Shown: in pieces, positions 23,575 to 34,152 of the stretch
Numbering within the stretch: the stretch's first letter is position 1
How the letters are laid out: every line of letters starts with the position of its first letter
Assembly: GCF_001458255.1 (NCBI RefSeq)
Contig: NZ_CYSB01000030.1
Location: forward strand, 1 to 64,000
Length of the DNA stretch: 64,000 bases
Source of the DNA: Thalassovita autumnalis
GTDB lineage: Bacteria > Pseudomonadota > Alphaproteobacteria > Rhodobacterales > Rhodobacteraceae
Direction: 5' to 3'
Made by a program: the position numbers and the translations under genes
The notes under the pieces: generated by a model
The model's input: the letters and a program-made list of their open reading frames with translations, nothing else
What the model was told of the DNA's origin: nothing
Database searches by the model: none

Positions 23575-24826
23575 CGATTGTTTTGCTTTGCCCGCTGGCG
23601 TCGATTGGGTGCCTTTGGATGAGGCGCTGGCACGGCTGCGCGCGCGGGTGACACCGGTTGTGCCGGTGGAACAGGTGGCGCTTGCTGAATGCCGCGGCCG
23701 GGTCTTGGCGCAGGATTTGATGGCGCTGCGGGCCAATCCCCCGTCCGCAAATTCGGCGGTGGATGGCTACGGGTTCGCCGGTGCGGCACTGGATGAACTG
23801 GTGACGCTGCCTTTGGCGCCGGGGCGTTCTGCGGCGGGTGAACCCTATGAGGGGGCTCTGCCACAGGGCCATGCGCTGCGCATCCTGACGGGGGCCATCC
23901 TGCCGGAGGGTATGCAGACCGTGGTGCTGCAGGAGGATGTTGAAGTCTCAGGCGGCAAACTGCAGTTCTACGGCCCGCTGAAACAGGGGGCCAACACCCG
24001 GCGCGCTGGCGAAGACTTTGATGCAGGCGACCCGATCCTCAAGGCCGGGCGCCGGCTGCGCGGGGAGGATGCGGCGCTGCTGGCGGCGGCAGGATACGCT
24101 GGGGTCTCGGTTCATCGCCGCCTGCGGGTGGGGGTGTTTTCCAACGGGGATGAGGTGATCGCCCCCGGCACCGTCGCGCCAGAAAACATGGGGGCAGGCA
24201 AGATCTATGACAGCAACCGCCCCATGCTGCTGAGCCTGTTGCAGGACTGGGGTTTTGAGGCGGTGGACCTTGGCCATGTCGCAGACAGCCGCGATGCGCT
24301 GCGCAGCCGGTTGGATACGGCGGCTGAGGCGGTAGATGCGGTGCTGACCTCAGGCGGGGTGTCCACCGGGGATGAAGACCATGTTTCGGCCCTTTTGCGT
24401 GCGGAGGGGCGGATCGACAGCTGGCGTATCGCGATTAAGCCGGGGCGCCCGCTGGCCCTGGGGCTTTGGCCCGCGGGGGGCGCGCTGTTGCCGATCTTTG
24501 GCCTGCCGGGCAATCCGGTGGCGGCGATGGTGACGGCGCTGTTGTTCGCGCGCCCCGCCCTTGGGGTGATGGGCGGGGAGGTCTGGCGCCAGCCGCAGGG
24601 CTATATGGTGCCCGCCGCCTTCAGCAAAAACAAAAAACCAGGTCGGCGTGAGTTTCTGCGCGCCCGGATGAACGGCGACGGTCAGGCGGAGGTGTTCCGC
24701 TCCGAAGGCTCGGGCCGGATTTCAGGGCTGTCCTGGGCGGATGGTCTGGTGGAACTGCCGGATGAGGCCTGCACAATCAGCGAAGGCACTTTGGTGCGCT
24801 ACATCCCATACAGCAGTTTTGGTTAG
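23555..24826 (+). CDS. moeA: Molybdopterin molybdotransferase MoeA
   Basis: A 423-aa enzyme that inserts the metal oxyanion (molybdate, possibly tungstate here) into adenylylated molybdopterin. Visible elements are [11 protein letters not shown] near residue 63, [15 protein letters not shown], the VFSNGDEV stretch, the [13 protein letters not shown] loop, and [10 protein letters not shown] with [11 protein letters not shown]. It ends the fdhD-mobA-mobB-moeA operon. A small inverted repeat follows before the convergent CopZ-like gene. Confidence 0.93.
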   Translation: MPPRLRNDCFALPAGVDWVPLDEALARLRARVTPVVPVEQVALAECRGRVLAQDLMALRANPPSANSAVDGYGFAGAALDELVTLPLAPGRSAAGEPYEGALPQGHALRILTGAILPEGMQTVVLQEDVEVSGGKLQFYGPLKQGANTRRAGEDFDAGDPILKAGRRLRGEDAALLAAAGYAGVSVHRRLRVGVFSNGDEVIAPGTVAPENMGAGKIYDSNRPMLLSLLQDWGFEAVDLGHVADSRDALRSRLDTAAEAVDAVLTSGGVSTGDEDHVSALLRAEGRIDSWRIAIKPGRPLALGLWPAGGALLPIFGLPGNPVAAMVTALLFARPALGVMGGEVWRQPQGYMVPAAFSKNKKPGRREFLRARMNGDGQAEVFRSEGSGRISGLSWADGLVELPDEACTISEGTLVRYIPYSSFG

Positions 24827-24829
24827 CAC

Positions 24830-24851
24830 TGGCGGGTCGTGAGGTCCGCCA
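24830..24851. terminator. Weak hairpin between moeA and the CopZ-like gene
   Basis: TGGCGG (24830-24835) pairs with CCGCCA (24846-24851) around a 10-nt loop, followed by AAAA. It may act as a bidirectional end signal between convergent genes, but the T run is poor. Confidence 0.3.
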
Positions 24852-24867
24852 AAATGCGTGGCTCACA

Positions 24868-25068
24868 TCAGGCCGCTTTGGCCTCAAATCCCGCTTTGGC
24901 GATGGCCGCCAGCAGCTCAGCTGCCGGATCTGCGCTGTCGATCTCAACCTCGCGGGCTTCCAGATCAAACGACAGCAGCGCCGTCGGGTCCAGCGCCTGC
25001 ACGGCGGTTTCGATCTTGGCGGTGCATTTGCCGCAGCTCATTCCGGGTACGCTAAAGGTCAGCATCAC
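24868..25068 (-). CDS. CopZ-like copper chaperone (heavy-metal-associated domain)
   Basis: A 66-aa single HMA domain with the metal-binding motif GMSCGKC (near residues 9-15) and the usual beta-alpha-beta-beta-alpha-beta pattern, ending [10 protein letters not shown]. It would carry Cu(I) in the cytoplasm to CopA. It starts at 25068 (or the adjacent ATG at 25065) and is divergent from copA, with its own CueR-type operator immediately upstream. Confidence 0.88.
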   Translation of the reverse strand: MMLTFSVPGMSCGKCTAKIETAVQALDPTALLSFDLEAREVEIDSADPAAELLAAIAKAGFEAKAA

Positions 25069-25088
25069 TCATCCTCTTGTTGCGCTCT

Positions 25089-25119
25089 GACATGGAGCCT
25101 TCCAGCGTGGGAAGGTCAA
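25089..25119 (-). promoter_or_regulatory. CueR-type promoter of the CopZ-like gene
   Basis: Read on the reverse strand there is a TTGACC -35 box (25114-25119), overlapping a dyad ACCTTCC-N6-GGAAGGC (25097-25116), then a weak -10 around 25089-25094. The dyad and the stretched spacer match CueR/MerR operators. Confidence 0.65.
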
Positions 25120-25179
25120 GCGCTGCGCAGCGGCCCGCGACAAAATCTCTCAAACCAGCGGTTCTTTTGGGGCGGGGCC

Positions 25180-25210
25180 TTGACCCTCCAGTTACTGGAA
25201 CCCTTATCTG
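25180..25210 (+). promoter_or_regulatory. CueR-type promoter of copA
   Basis: A TTGACC -35 box (25180-25185) is followed by the dyad CTCCAGTTACTGGAA and a -10 (TTATCT at 25204-25209, or TATCTG one base later), giving an 18-19 bp spacer as at MerR-family promoters. The dyad core CCAG-TTA-CTGG is a classical CueR site. Transcription would start near 25216, so translation must begin at 25240 or later. Confidence 0.75.
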
Positions 25211-25239
25211 GGGTGTCGACAGAAGCACCGCAGGGCAGA

Positions 25240-27705
<2,466 letters not shown>

Positions 27706-27708
27706 GCG

Positions 27709-28104
27709 ATGAACATCTCAGAGGTTTCCAAACGCACAGGCCTGCCTGCCAAAACCATCCGCTATTACGAAGAGATCGGCCTGGTATCCCCAGCCCGCAG
27801 CGGCAATGGCTACCGCAGCTTTCGCGACAGCGATCTGCACAAGCTGGCCTTCCTGGGCCGGGCGCGGGCCTTGGGCTTTTCGATTGAGGACTGCCGCAAC
27901 CTGATGACGCTTTATGAGGATCGCGGTCGCGCCTCCTCGGATGTGAAAGCCATCGCGTCTGAGCATCTGGTGGCGATTGACGCCAAACTGGCGGAGTTGC
28001 GCCAGATGCGAAACACGCTGGCTGATCTGGTCTCTTCCTGTGCGGGGGATGACCGGCCGGATTGTCCTATTCTGGCGGATCTGGCTGCGAAGTCTGACGG
28101 GTAA
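27709..28104 (+). CDS. cueR: Cu(I)-responsive transcriptional regulator CueR
   Basis: A 131-aa MerR-family protein. The N-terminal winged helix (MNISEVSKRTGLPAKTIRYYEEIGL) is followed by a dimerisation helix and the C-terminal metal loop with Cys111 and Cys119 (SCAGDDRPDCP), the two-Cys pattern of Cu(I) sensors. It is in an operon with copA and probably activates both copper promoters seen at 25089-25119 and 25180-25210. Confidence 0.92.
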   Translation: MNISEVSKRTGLPAKTIRYYEEIGLVSPARSGNGYRSFRDSDLHKLAFLGRARALGFSIEDCRNLMTLYEDRGRASSDVKAIASEHLVAIDAKLAELRQMRNTLADLVSSCAGDDRPDCPILADLAAKSDG

Positions 28105-28150
28105 GGTTTGGGCTGATTGGAGGACTTGATTGGCGGGTTTGGCTGGTTGG

Positions 28151-28216
28151 GAGGGGCGTTGCCCCTCGCCCCTTTGGGGCTCACCCCAGAGTATTTGCAA
28201 AACGTTGAAAAGGGGC
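28151..28216 (+). repeat. Hairpin pair plus dispersed 3'-end element
   Basis: A 7-bp hairpin (28151-28157 with 28161-28167) and a 5-bp hairpin (28168-28172 with 28176-28180) precede an element starting GAGTATTT at 28189. The 28189-28216 stretch closely matches a second copy on the reverse strand at 55320-55346 (shared GAGTATTT, then AAC-RTTGAAA, then GGGGC). It lies downstream of cueR and may act as its transcript end. Confidence 0.5.
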
Positions 28217-28229
28217 AGCGCGCCCGCTG

Positions 28230-28646
28230 TCAGCCGTCGCGGCCCGGCTCCTTGGGGTTGGACGAAAACAGCGCGATCTTATTGCCCTGCGGGTCACGTA
28301 GATAGCCAACGTAGAAGCGCGGCCCATATGCGGCGCGAAAGCCTGGAGCCCCTTCGTCGGTGCCACCTGCAGCCAATGCTGCGGCGTGCAGGTTGCGCAC
28401 CTGGGCCTGTGTTTCGGCCTCAAAAGCCACCATCGCGCCATTGCCGGCCGAAGCTGGCTGCCCGTCAAAGGTGGGTTTGACGTAGAAATCGGGAAAGAGG
28501 GCGCGTTGACCTTCGGGGACGGGCAGGGCGAAGCTGAGCCCGTCGGCCCCTTCGGTGAGGCTGTAGCCTAGGGCCGGAAGGAAGGCCGCGTAGAACGATT
28601 TGGCACGCTGGATGTCATCGGCCCCAACTGTGACATAGGCGATCAT
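28230..28646 (-). CDS. VOC family (glyoxalase/bleomycin-resistance fold) protein
   Basis: A 138-aa protein of the vicinal oxygen chelate superfamily with the paired beta-alpha-beta-beta-beta pattern: MIAYVTVGADDIQRAKSFY at the start and YVGYLRDPQGNKIALFSSNP at the end. It could be a small-molecule metalloenzyme or binding protein; the substrate is unknown. It is encoded downstream of the aromatic catabolic operon on the same strand with a 30-nt gap from the RidA gene, so it may belong to it. Confidence 0.8.
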   Translation of the reverse strand: MIAYVTVGADDIQRAKSFYAAFLPALGYSLTEGADGLSFALPVPEGQRALFPDFYVKPTFDGQPASAGNGAMVAFEAETQAQVRNLHAAALAAGGTDEGAPGFRAAYGPRFYVGYLRDPQGNKIALFSSNPKEPGRDG

Positions 28647-28675
28647 GGCGGCCCTCCCTTTGGGTCAGGGGCGGC

Positions 28676-29074
28676 TCAGCCGCCCAGCGTTGCAGTGGCT
28701 TCCACCTCGACCAGCGCCTCGTCCTCAATGAGACCGGCAACCACCACCATCGCCATAGCGGGGAAGTGGCGGCCCAGCACACGGCGGTAGGCTTCGCCCA
28801 CTTCGCGCTGACGGGCGAGGTATTCTTTCTTATCAGTGATATACCAGGTCAAGCGGGTGATATCTTCGACCTTGCCACCGGCCTTTTCGACCACTGCGCG
28901 GATGTTCATCAGGGCCTGTTCCATCTGGCCGATGAAGTCATGGCTCTGGAAGATCTGGTTTTCGTCCCAGCCGATCTGGCCGCCGACGTAAAGCACGTCG
29001 TTTTTGTCCAAGACGCCGTTTGCGTAGCCTTTGGCAGGTGCCCATCCATCGGGCTGAATGATCTCATTCGCCAT
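28676..29074 (-). CDS. RidA family protein (enamine/imine deaminase-like)
   Basis: A 132-aa RidA/YjgF-type protein. It has YANGVLDKNDVLYVGGQIGWDENQ, a QMEQALMNIRAVVEKAGGKVEDITRLTWYI core, and the C-terminal GLIEDEALVEVEATA. RidA proteins hydrolyse reactive enamines and imines to ketones and ammonia. It overlaps the thioesterase gene by 11 nt and is the distal end of the aryl-CoA operon. This suggests that it deaminates a 2-amino-cyclohexene-type intermediate, which would favour 2-aminobenzoate over salicylate as substrate. The canonical substrate-binding Arg of RidA is not clearly identifiable by eye. Confidence 0.88.
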   Translation of the reverse strand: MANEIIQPDGWAPAKGYANGVLDKNDVLYVGGQIGWDENQIFQSHDFIGQMEQALMNIRAVVEKAGGKVEDITRLTWYITDKKEYLARQREVGEAYRRVLGRHFPAMAMVVVAGLIEDEALVEVEATATLGG

Positions 29075-29477
29075 TTTCCTGTCCTTTCACATGAGGTTCA
29101 AGCGAGGCGCGCAGCGCCTCGGGCCAGGGGGCAGGGCGCCCCTCCGGCGTGATGTAGACCAGCGTTGCGCTGGCGGTAAAGCGGGTTTCACCAGCGCATT
29201 GCGCGGTGATAGTTAGGCCAAGCGAACTGCGGCCCAGGCGGGTCACGTCCAGCCCAAGGGTCAGCTGGTCGCCATGGCGGCTGGGCGCGGTGAAACGGGT
29301 GGAGATTTCGGCGGTCGGCACGGCGCCCGTTTGATGCAGCTTTTCAAACGGGTGACCCAGATGATCAAAGAAGGCTTCGACGCAGTCATTGATCATCTCA
29401 AAATAGCGGGGATAAAACACAATCCCCGCCGGATCACAGTGTTTGAACAGCACCTTTTGGGCCATTTCGAACGCCAT
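29064..29477 (-). CDS. Hot-dog fold acyl-CoA thioesterase
   Basis: A 137-aa 4-hydroxybenzoyl-CoA thioesterase-type protein with the active-site region FKHCDPAGIVFYPRYFEMINDC near residue 10 (the Asp in HCDPAG is the catalytic candidate) and a hot-dog core. It would release free acids or rescue CoA from dead-end aryl-CoA or ring-opened intermediates. It lies between the transporter ATPase gene and the RidA gene in the same operon. Confidence 0.85.
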   Translation of the reverse strand: MAFEMAQKVLFKHCDPAGIVFYPRYFEMINDCVEAFFDHLGHPFEKLHQTGAVPTAEISTRFTAPSRHGDQLTLGLDVTRLGRSSLGLTITAQCAGETRFTASATLVYITPEGRPAPWPEALRASLEPHVKGQENGE

Positions 29478-29481
29478 TGCC

Positions 29482-30171
29482 TCAGACCCCCAGATACTGA
29501 TCGGTGATCTCTGGTGTCAGCGCGGTGAAATCGCCGGACCAAACCGACTTGCCCTTCTCAAGGATCACTGCCTTGTCCGCCACTGTGGCCAGTTCCTTAA
29601 TGGATTTGTCGATCACAATGATCGCCAGGCCGGTTTCGGCCTTGAGGCGGGCAATGGCGGCCCAGATTTCCTGCCGGACCACGGGGGCCAGGCCTTCGGT
29701 CGCTTCATCCAGGATCAACAGGCGTGGGTTGGTCATCAGCGCGCGACCAATGGCCAGCATCTGCTGTTCACCGCCCGACAGGGACGAGGCCAGCTGATCA
29801 CGGCGTTCTGCCAGACGTGGGAACAGCTCTGATACCTTGGCGAAATCCCATTCGCCGGGACGCGCCGCCGCGATCAGGTTTTCATAAACCGTCAGCTGGG
29901 CAAAACACCGGCGGCCTTCTGGCACCAGACCAATGCCTGCCTGCGCCGCCTTGTGCGAGGGTTGGCGCGCCATGTCCTGGCCGTCAAACACCACCGCACC
30001 ACCGCGGTTCTTCAGCATCCGGCAGATCACCTTCACGGTGGTGGATTTGCCCATGCCGTTGCGCCCCATCAGCGCCACAACCTGACCTTCTGCGACGTCC
30101 AGATGCACGTCAAACAGCGCCTGCGAGGGACCATAGAAGGCAGAGATATGGGATAGCTTAAGCAGGCTCAT
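29482..30171 (-). CDS. Branched-chain amino acid-type ABC transporter ATPase (LivF-like), aromatic locus
   Basis: A 229-aa ABC ATPase of the LivF class: Walker A GRNGMGKST, the signature LSGGEQQMLAIGRALM, Walker B LLILDEATEGLAP. With the LivG-like partner it powers the transporter encoded immediately upstream. Because the transporter genes are contiguous with aryl-CoA ligase and hydroxylase genes, the cargo is probably an aromatic carboxylate, for example 2-aminobenzoate, rather than leucine. It overlaps its neighbour by 4 nt. Confidence 0.88.
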   Translation of the reverse strand: MSLLKLSHISAFYGPSQALFDVHLDVAEGQVVALMGRNGMGKSTTVKVICRMLKNRGGAVVFDGQDMARQPSHKAAQAGIGLVPEGRRCFAQLTVYENLIAAARPGEWDFAKVSELFPRLAERRDQLASSLSGGEQQMLAIGRALMTNPRLLILDEATEGLAPVVRQEIWAAIARLKAETGLAIIVIDKSIKELATVADKAVILEKGKSVWSGDFTALTPEITDQYLGV

Positions 30172-30920
30172 GCGTCCTCCTCCCCAAGATAGGCGCTGCG
30201 CACCTGTGCGTTGCTGCGGATCTCATCGACGCTGCCGGTGGCGATGATCTCGCCGTAGACCAGCACCGAAATACGGTCCGCGAGGGCAAAGACCGCGTCC
30301 ATGTCATGTTCCACCAGAAGGATCGGCGCCTGCTGGCGCAGCCCGTCGAGGAAGCCCATCAACCGGTGCGAGCCTTCTGCGCCCAGACCGGCCATCGGCT
30401 CGTCCATCAGGAAGGCTTTGGGCGACAGGGTCAGCGCCACGGCGACCTCCAGCTGGCGGCGTTGGCCATGCGACAGCTCCGAGGTGCGGAAATTGGCAAA
30501 CTCCTCCAGCCCGACCTGAGCCAGCGCATCGCGTGCGGTGGCCAGTAGCTGTTTGTCCTTCATCACCGGACGGAAGAAGCGGAAGACGTCGCCGCGATGG
30601 CCCTGCGCGCCCAGAACCACGTTCTGCAACACGGTGTATTCCATCGCCAGTGACGAAATCTGGAACGTCCGCCCCATGCCTTTCTGAGCGCGTTCGGCGG
30701 TGGACAGGGCGCTGACGTCCTGCCCGTCGAACCAGACCGAACCCTCATCTGGGGTCAGCCCACCGGCGATCTGTTTGATCAGGGTGGATTTGCCCGCCCC
30801 GTTCGGCCCGATCAGCGCGTGAATTTCGCCCGGCTTCAGATCCAGCGTGATGTTGTTGGACGCCTTCAGCGCGCCAAAACTTTTGGAGATGCCTTTGACA
30901 TCAAGGATCGGCTTAGTCAT
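30168..30920 (-). CDS. Branched-chain amino acid-type ABC transporter ATPase (LivG-like), aromatic locus
   Basis: A 250-aa ABC ATPase of the LivG class: Walker A GPNGAGKST, the signature LSHGQRRQLEVAVAL (His in place of the second Gly) and Walker B KAFLMDEPMAGL. The ATG at 30920 has a GGGAGG Shine-Dalgarno and overlaps the permease stop by 8 nt; an upstream in-frame start at 30941 is less likely. It partners the LivF-like ATPase. Confidence 0.88.
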   Translation of the reverse strand: MTKPILDVKGISKSFGALKASNNITLDLKPGEIHALIGPNGAGKSTLIKQIAGGLTPDEGSVWFDGQDVSALSTAERAQKGMGRTFQISSLAMEYTVLQNVVLGAQGHRGDVFRFFRPVMKDKQLLATARDALAQVGLEEFANFRTSELSHGQRRQLEVAVALTLSPKAFLMDEPMAGLGAEGSHRLMGFLDGLRQQAPILLVEHDMDAVFALADRISVLVYGEIIATGSVDEIRSNAQVRSAYLGEEDA

Positions 30921-31896
30921 GGGCCACCTCCCGTCCTGCAATCAGACCGTAAAGGCCACCACGGGCAAACAGCACCACACCCAGAAGGATTGCGCCAAGA
31001 TAGACGTGCCAGAATTCACTTAGGCCGCCCAGCATATGCTCCAGCAGGATAAACAGCGCCGCACCGGCCACTGGGCCAAAGACGCGGCCGACACCGCCAA
31101 GGATGACAAAGATCATGATCTCACCTGACATGTTCCAGGCAAACATCGTGGGGCTGACAAACCGGTTCAGATCAGCAAACAGTGCGCCTGCCAGACCGGT
31201 GATCGCACCGGAAATGGTGAAGGCCACCAGATACAGCCGATAGGGCGTCTGGCCTACGGCCTGCACCCGTTCCTCATTTTGACGCGCCGCCCCCAGCATC
31301 AGGCCAAAGGGCGATCGGGCCGCGGCCCAGACAAAGCCCAGCACCAACGCAAGGATGACGTAGCAGATCATGTAGAACTGGATCGGGTCCATCGTGTTTA
31401 GACCCGGGAAGTCATTGCGGATGTAGATCGACAGCCCATCTTCGCCGCCATAGGTCGGCCAGGAGTTGGCGAAGTAGTAAAACATCTGCGCAAAGGCCAG
31501 CGTGATCATGATGAAATAGACGCCGGTGGTGCGCAGCGACAGCGCGCCGACGGCCAGCGCGGTGATTGCGGAGATTACAACCGCCACCAACCAGATCACC
31601 GGCATCGACTTGGTGCCTTCAATCAGGAAGGGCGCCTCCATCAGCGGCGTGTAGGTCTGCGCATGATAGGCCAAAATGCCCATCGCATAGCCGCCCAGCC
31701 CAAAAAACGCCGCATGGCCAAAGCTGACCAGCCCGCCAAAACCAAGGGCAAAGTTCAGCCCCACACCGGCAATGGCAAAGATCACCGCGCGGGTTGTCAG
31801 CGTGATCAGGAACGGCTCATCCGCCTGATAGGCCCAGAGAGGGAAGGCCAGCAATGCCGCCATCAGGCCAAGGTTCAAAAGGGTTTCACGTTTCAT
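30913..31896 (-). CDS. Branched-chain amino acid-type ABC permease (LivM-like), aromatic locus
   Basis: A 327-aa permease with about ten hydrophobic segments and the LivM motif GLVSFGHAAFFGLGGYAMGI near residue 55. A loop with AARSPFGLMLGAARQNEERVQAVG follows the permease EAA position. It pairs with the LivH-like permease encoded 1 nt upstream. Confidence 0.88.
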   Translation of the reverse strand: MKRETLLNLGLMAALLAFPLWAYQADEPFLITLTTRAVIFAIAGVGLNFALGFGGLVSFGHAAFFGLGGYAMGILAYHAQTYTPLMEAPFLIEGTKSMPVIWLVAVVISAITALAVGALSLRTTGVYFIMITLAFAQMFYYFANSWPTYGGEDGLSIYIRNDFPGLNTMDPIQFYMICYVILALVLGFVWAAARSPFGLMLGAARQNEERVQAVGQTPYRLYLVAFTISGAITGLAGALFADLNRFVSPTMFAWNMSGEIMIFVILGGVGRVFGPVAGAALFILLEHMLGGLSEFWHVYLGAILLGVVLFARGGLYGLIAGREVAHD

Positions 31897-31897
31897 C

Positions 31898-32815
31898 TCA
31901 TGCCCCTCCGAACAGGCCTTTGGGACGGAACAGCAACACGCCCGCCATCAACAGATAGATCGCCATCGAGGCCAGTGACGCCCCGGTAGAGGTGGCGGCG
32001 GCTGGCTCCATGAAAAGGCCAAAGAACATCGGCAGCAATTGGCGGCCCAATGTGTCGGTCATGCCGACCAGAATGGCACCCACAAAGGCTCCTTTGATTG
32101 ATCCGATGCCGCCGATCACGATGACCACAAAGGCCAGGATCAGCACCGGTTCGCCCATGCCCACCTGCACCGATTGGATCGCGCCGATCAGCGCACCGGC
32201 AAACCCGGCCAGCGCTGCGCCAAGGGCAAACACCAGCGTGTACAGCATCGAGATGTTCACGCCTAAGGCCGCAATCATCTCGCGGTCGTTTTCACCGGCA
32301 CGGATGCGGATGCCGATACGGGTGCGCGCAATCATCCAGAACAGCCCCGCCGCCACGGCCAGACCCACCAGAATGATGGTCAGACGGTAGAGCGAATATT
32401 CGATCCCGAAAGGCAGCATCACCGTGCCCGACAACCACTCGGGCTTGTCCAGAAACAGCGGGAAGGATCCAAAGGCCCAGCGGGTGCCTTCGGAAAACAT
32501 CAGCACAAGGGCAAAGGTCGCCAGCACTTGGTCCAGATGATCGCGGTCATAAAGCCGTCGGATCACCACAGTTTCCACTATAACGCCTGCAAAGGCCGCG
32601 AAGACAAGGCTTGCCACCAGCGCCAGCAGGAAGGATCCGGTGGCCGCAGCAGTGGCAGCGGCGGCAAAGGCGCCAACCATATAGAGCGAGCCATGCGCCA
32701 GGTTGATCAGCCCCATAACGCCGAAGATCAGCGTCAGACCGGCAGCCATAAGGAAGAGCATCACGCCAAACTGTAGGCCGTTCAGCGCCTGTTCGATGAG
32801 TAGGATGATGGACAT
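31898..32815 (-). CDS. Branched-chain amino acid-type ABC permease (LivH-like), aromatic locus
   Basis: A 305-aa permease with eight or nine membrane segments. The LivH pattern GLINLAHGSLYMVGAF lies near residue 35, and the ATP-binding-protein contact loop RTRIGIRIRAGENDREMIAALG near residue 185. It starts 55 nt after the binding-protein gene; a stem-loop lies in that gap. Confidence 0.88.
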   Translation of the reverse strand: MSIILLIEQALNGLQFGVMLFLMAAGLTLIFGVMGLINLAHGSLYMVGAFAAAATAAATGSFLLALVASLVFAAFAGVIVETVVIRRLYDRDHLDQVLATFALVLMFSEGTRWAFGSFPLFLDKPEWLSGTVMLPFGIEYSLYRLTIILVGLAVAAGLFWMIARTRIGIRIRAGENDREMIAALGVNISMLYTLVFALGAALAGFAGALIGAIQSVQVGMGEPVLILAFVVIVIGGIGSIKGAFVGAILVGMTDTLGRQLLPMFFGLFMEPAAATSTGASLASMAIYLLMAGVLLFRPKGLFGGA

Positions 32816-32836
32816 GAGAGTTTTCTTGCTAAAGGT

Positions 32837-32862
32837 GGGGCCGCCCGCGACGGGGCGACCCC
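32837..32862 (-). other. Intercistronic stem-loop between the binding-protein and permease genes
   Basis: A 10-bp stem with one wobble pair (32837-32846 with 32853-32862) lies downstream of the solute-binding protein stop. Such hairpins often stabilise the mRNA of the binding protein so that it is made in excess over the permease; there is no T run. Confidence 0.55.
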
Positions 32863-32870
32863 CTTAGCCC

Positions 32871-34013
32871 TTACATTTTGCAGTCAGCCGCATAGGCGTC
32901 TGCGTGGTCGGTCAGGCCGGTTGCGATGATCTTGTTGGTGTAAACGTCACCCTCTTTGATCACTTCACGAACATAGATGTTCTGGATCGGGTGGTTGTTT
33001 GCACCAAATTTGAAATCACCACGGACCGAGTCAAACTCAGCCGCTTTCAGCGCTGCGCGGAAGGCATCACCATCTTTGATGTCAGCCTTATCCATTGCCG
33101 AAATTAGCAGGTTGGCAGTGTCAAAGCCCTGGCTTGCGTAAAGCGACGGCAGGCGACCATAGGCTTCCTGGAAAGAGGCCACAAAGGCCGCGTTGGCCGC
33201 ATTGTCGATGTCCTTGTTCCACTGGCTGGTGTTCTTGACGCCCAGTGCCGCGTCGCCAACTGCCTGCAGGATACCCTGATCGAACGAGAAGGCAGGGCCA
33301 ACAACCGGCAGGTCCACACCGCTGTCGGCATATTGCTTGAGGAAGGAGATCCCCATGCCGCCGGGCAGGAAGAAGTAGACGCTATCTGCACCCGAGGCAC
33401 GGATCTGCGCGATTTCAGCCGCATAGTCGGTCTGGCCCAGTTTGGTGTAAACCTCACCTGCCAGATCACCTTCGTAGAAACGTTTGTAGCCGGTCAGCGC
33501 GTCTTTGCCCGCCGGGTAGTTCGGCGCCAGGATGAAGCTGTTCTTCAGACCGTCACCATTGGCATAGGCGCCTGCAGCTTCGTGCAGGTTGTCGTTCTGC
33601 CAGGCCACGTTGAAGTAGTTCTGGTGGCAGCCTTTGCCGGCCAGCGGCGAGGGGCCAGCATTGGGCGACAGGTAGATTTTGCCCTGTGCGGTTGCGGCAG
33701 GAACCACAGCCATCGCCAGGTTCGACCAGATGATACCGGTCATCACGTCAACCTTTTCGGACTGGATCATCTTATCGGCCAGCTGCACCGCAATATCGGG
33801 TTTGCGCTGGTCGTCTTCGATCACCACTTCAAGATCACTGCGGCCCGCTTGGTTCACCGCCAGCATGAATCCGTCACGCACGTCGATGCCAAGGCCCGCG
33901 CCGCCGCCCGAAAGGGTGGTGATCATGCCAACTTTGACGCCTTCGGCCTGAACCGCCCCTGCGGCGGCCATCGCTGCCATGGACGCGGCCATGACCAGAG
34001 ATTTGAATTTCAT
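32871..34013 (-). CDS. Periplasmic solute-binding protein, Liv-type (aromatic acid candidate)
   Basis: A 380-aa exported binding protein of the Peripla_BP_6 family. The signal peptide is about residues 1-23 (ending VQAEG). The mature N-terminus VKVGMITTLSGGGAGLGIDVRDGF and the later FILAPNYPAGKDALTGYKRFYEG are typical. Two Cys residues (in KGCHQNYFN and the last DCKM) may form a disulfide. It sits at the head of the transporter genes, after a 139-bp gap with a candidate promoter and operator, so it can be made in excess. Aromatic acid specificity is inferred from the operon. Confidence 0.88.
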   Translation of the reverse strand: MKFKSLVMAASMAAMAAAGAVQAEGVKVGMITTLSGGGAGLGIDVRDGFMLAVNQAGRSDLEVVIEDDQRKPDIAVQLADKMIQSEKVDVMTGIIWSNLAMAVVPAATAQGKIYLSPNAGPSPLAGKGCHQNYFNVAWQNDNLHEAAGAYANGDGLKNSFILAPNYPAGKDALTGYKRFYEGDLAGEVYTKLGQTDYAAEIAQIRASGADSVYFFLPGGMGISFLKQYADSGVDLPVVGPAFSFDQGILQAVGDAALGVKNTSQWNKDIDNAANAAFVASFQEAYGRLPSLYASQGFDTANLLISAMDKADIKDGDAFRAALKAAEFDSVRGDFKFGANNHPIQNIYVREVIKEGDVYTNKIIATGLTDHADAYAADCKM

Positions 34014-34035
34014 TGTCTTTCTCCCTGTTTTTTAT

Positions 34036-34092
34036 GTTTGAAACGTTTGGAAACTCACGCTTTCACAGTTCGCCCCTGCCCATGGATGTCAA
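34036..34092 (-). promoter_or_regulatory. Candidate promoter and operator for the transporter genes
   Basis: GTTTGAAACGTTTG (34036-34049, written on the + strand) differs by one base from a copy at 41337-41350 upstream of the hydroxylase gene. On the reverse strand TTGACA (34087-34092) lies upstream, with a weak -10 (ACTGTG, 34064-34069) at 17-bp spacing. The MarR-type regulator of this locus is the natural candidate to bind. Confidence 0.45.
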
Positions 34093-34152
34093 GCTTATTG
34101 TCGCTTGTTTCTCTCCTATGGTGTTGATCAGGAACGCATTTCACAATTGGTC

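Noticed and set aside
25180-25239. Extended N-terminus for CopA from a TTG at 25180.
   Set aside because: The TTG is part of the -35 box of the CueR-type promoter; transcription starts downstream of it.
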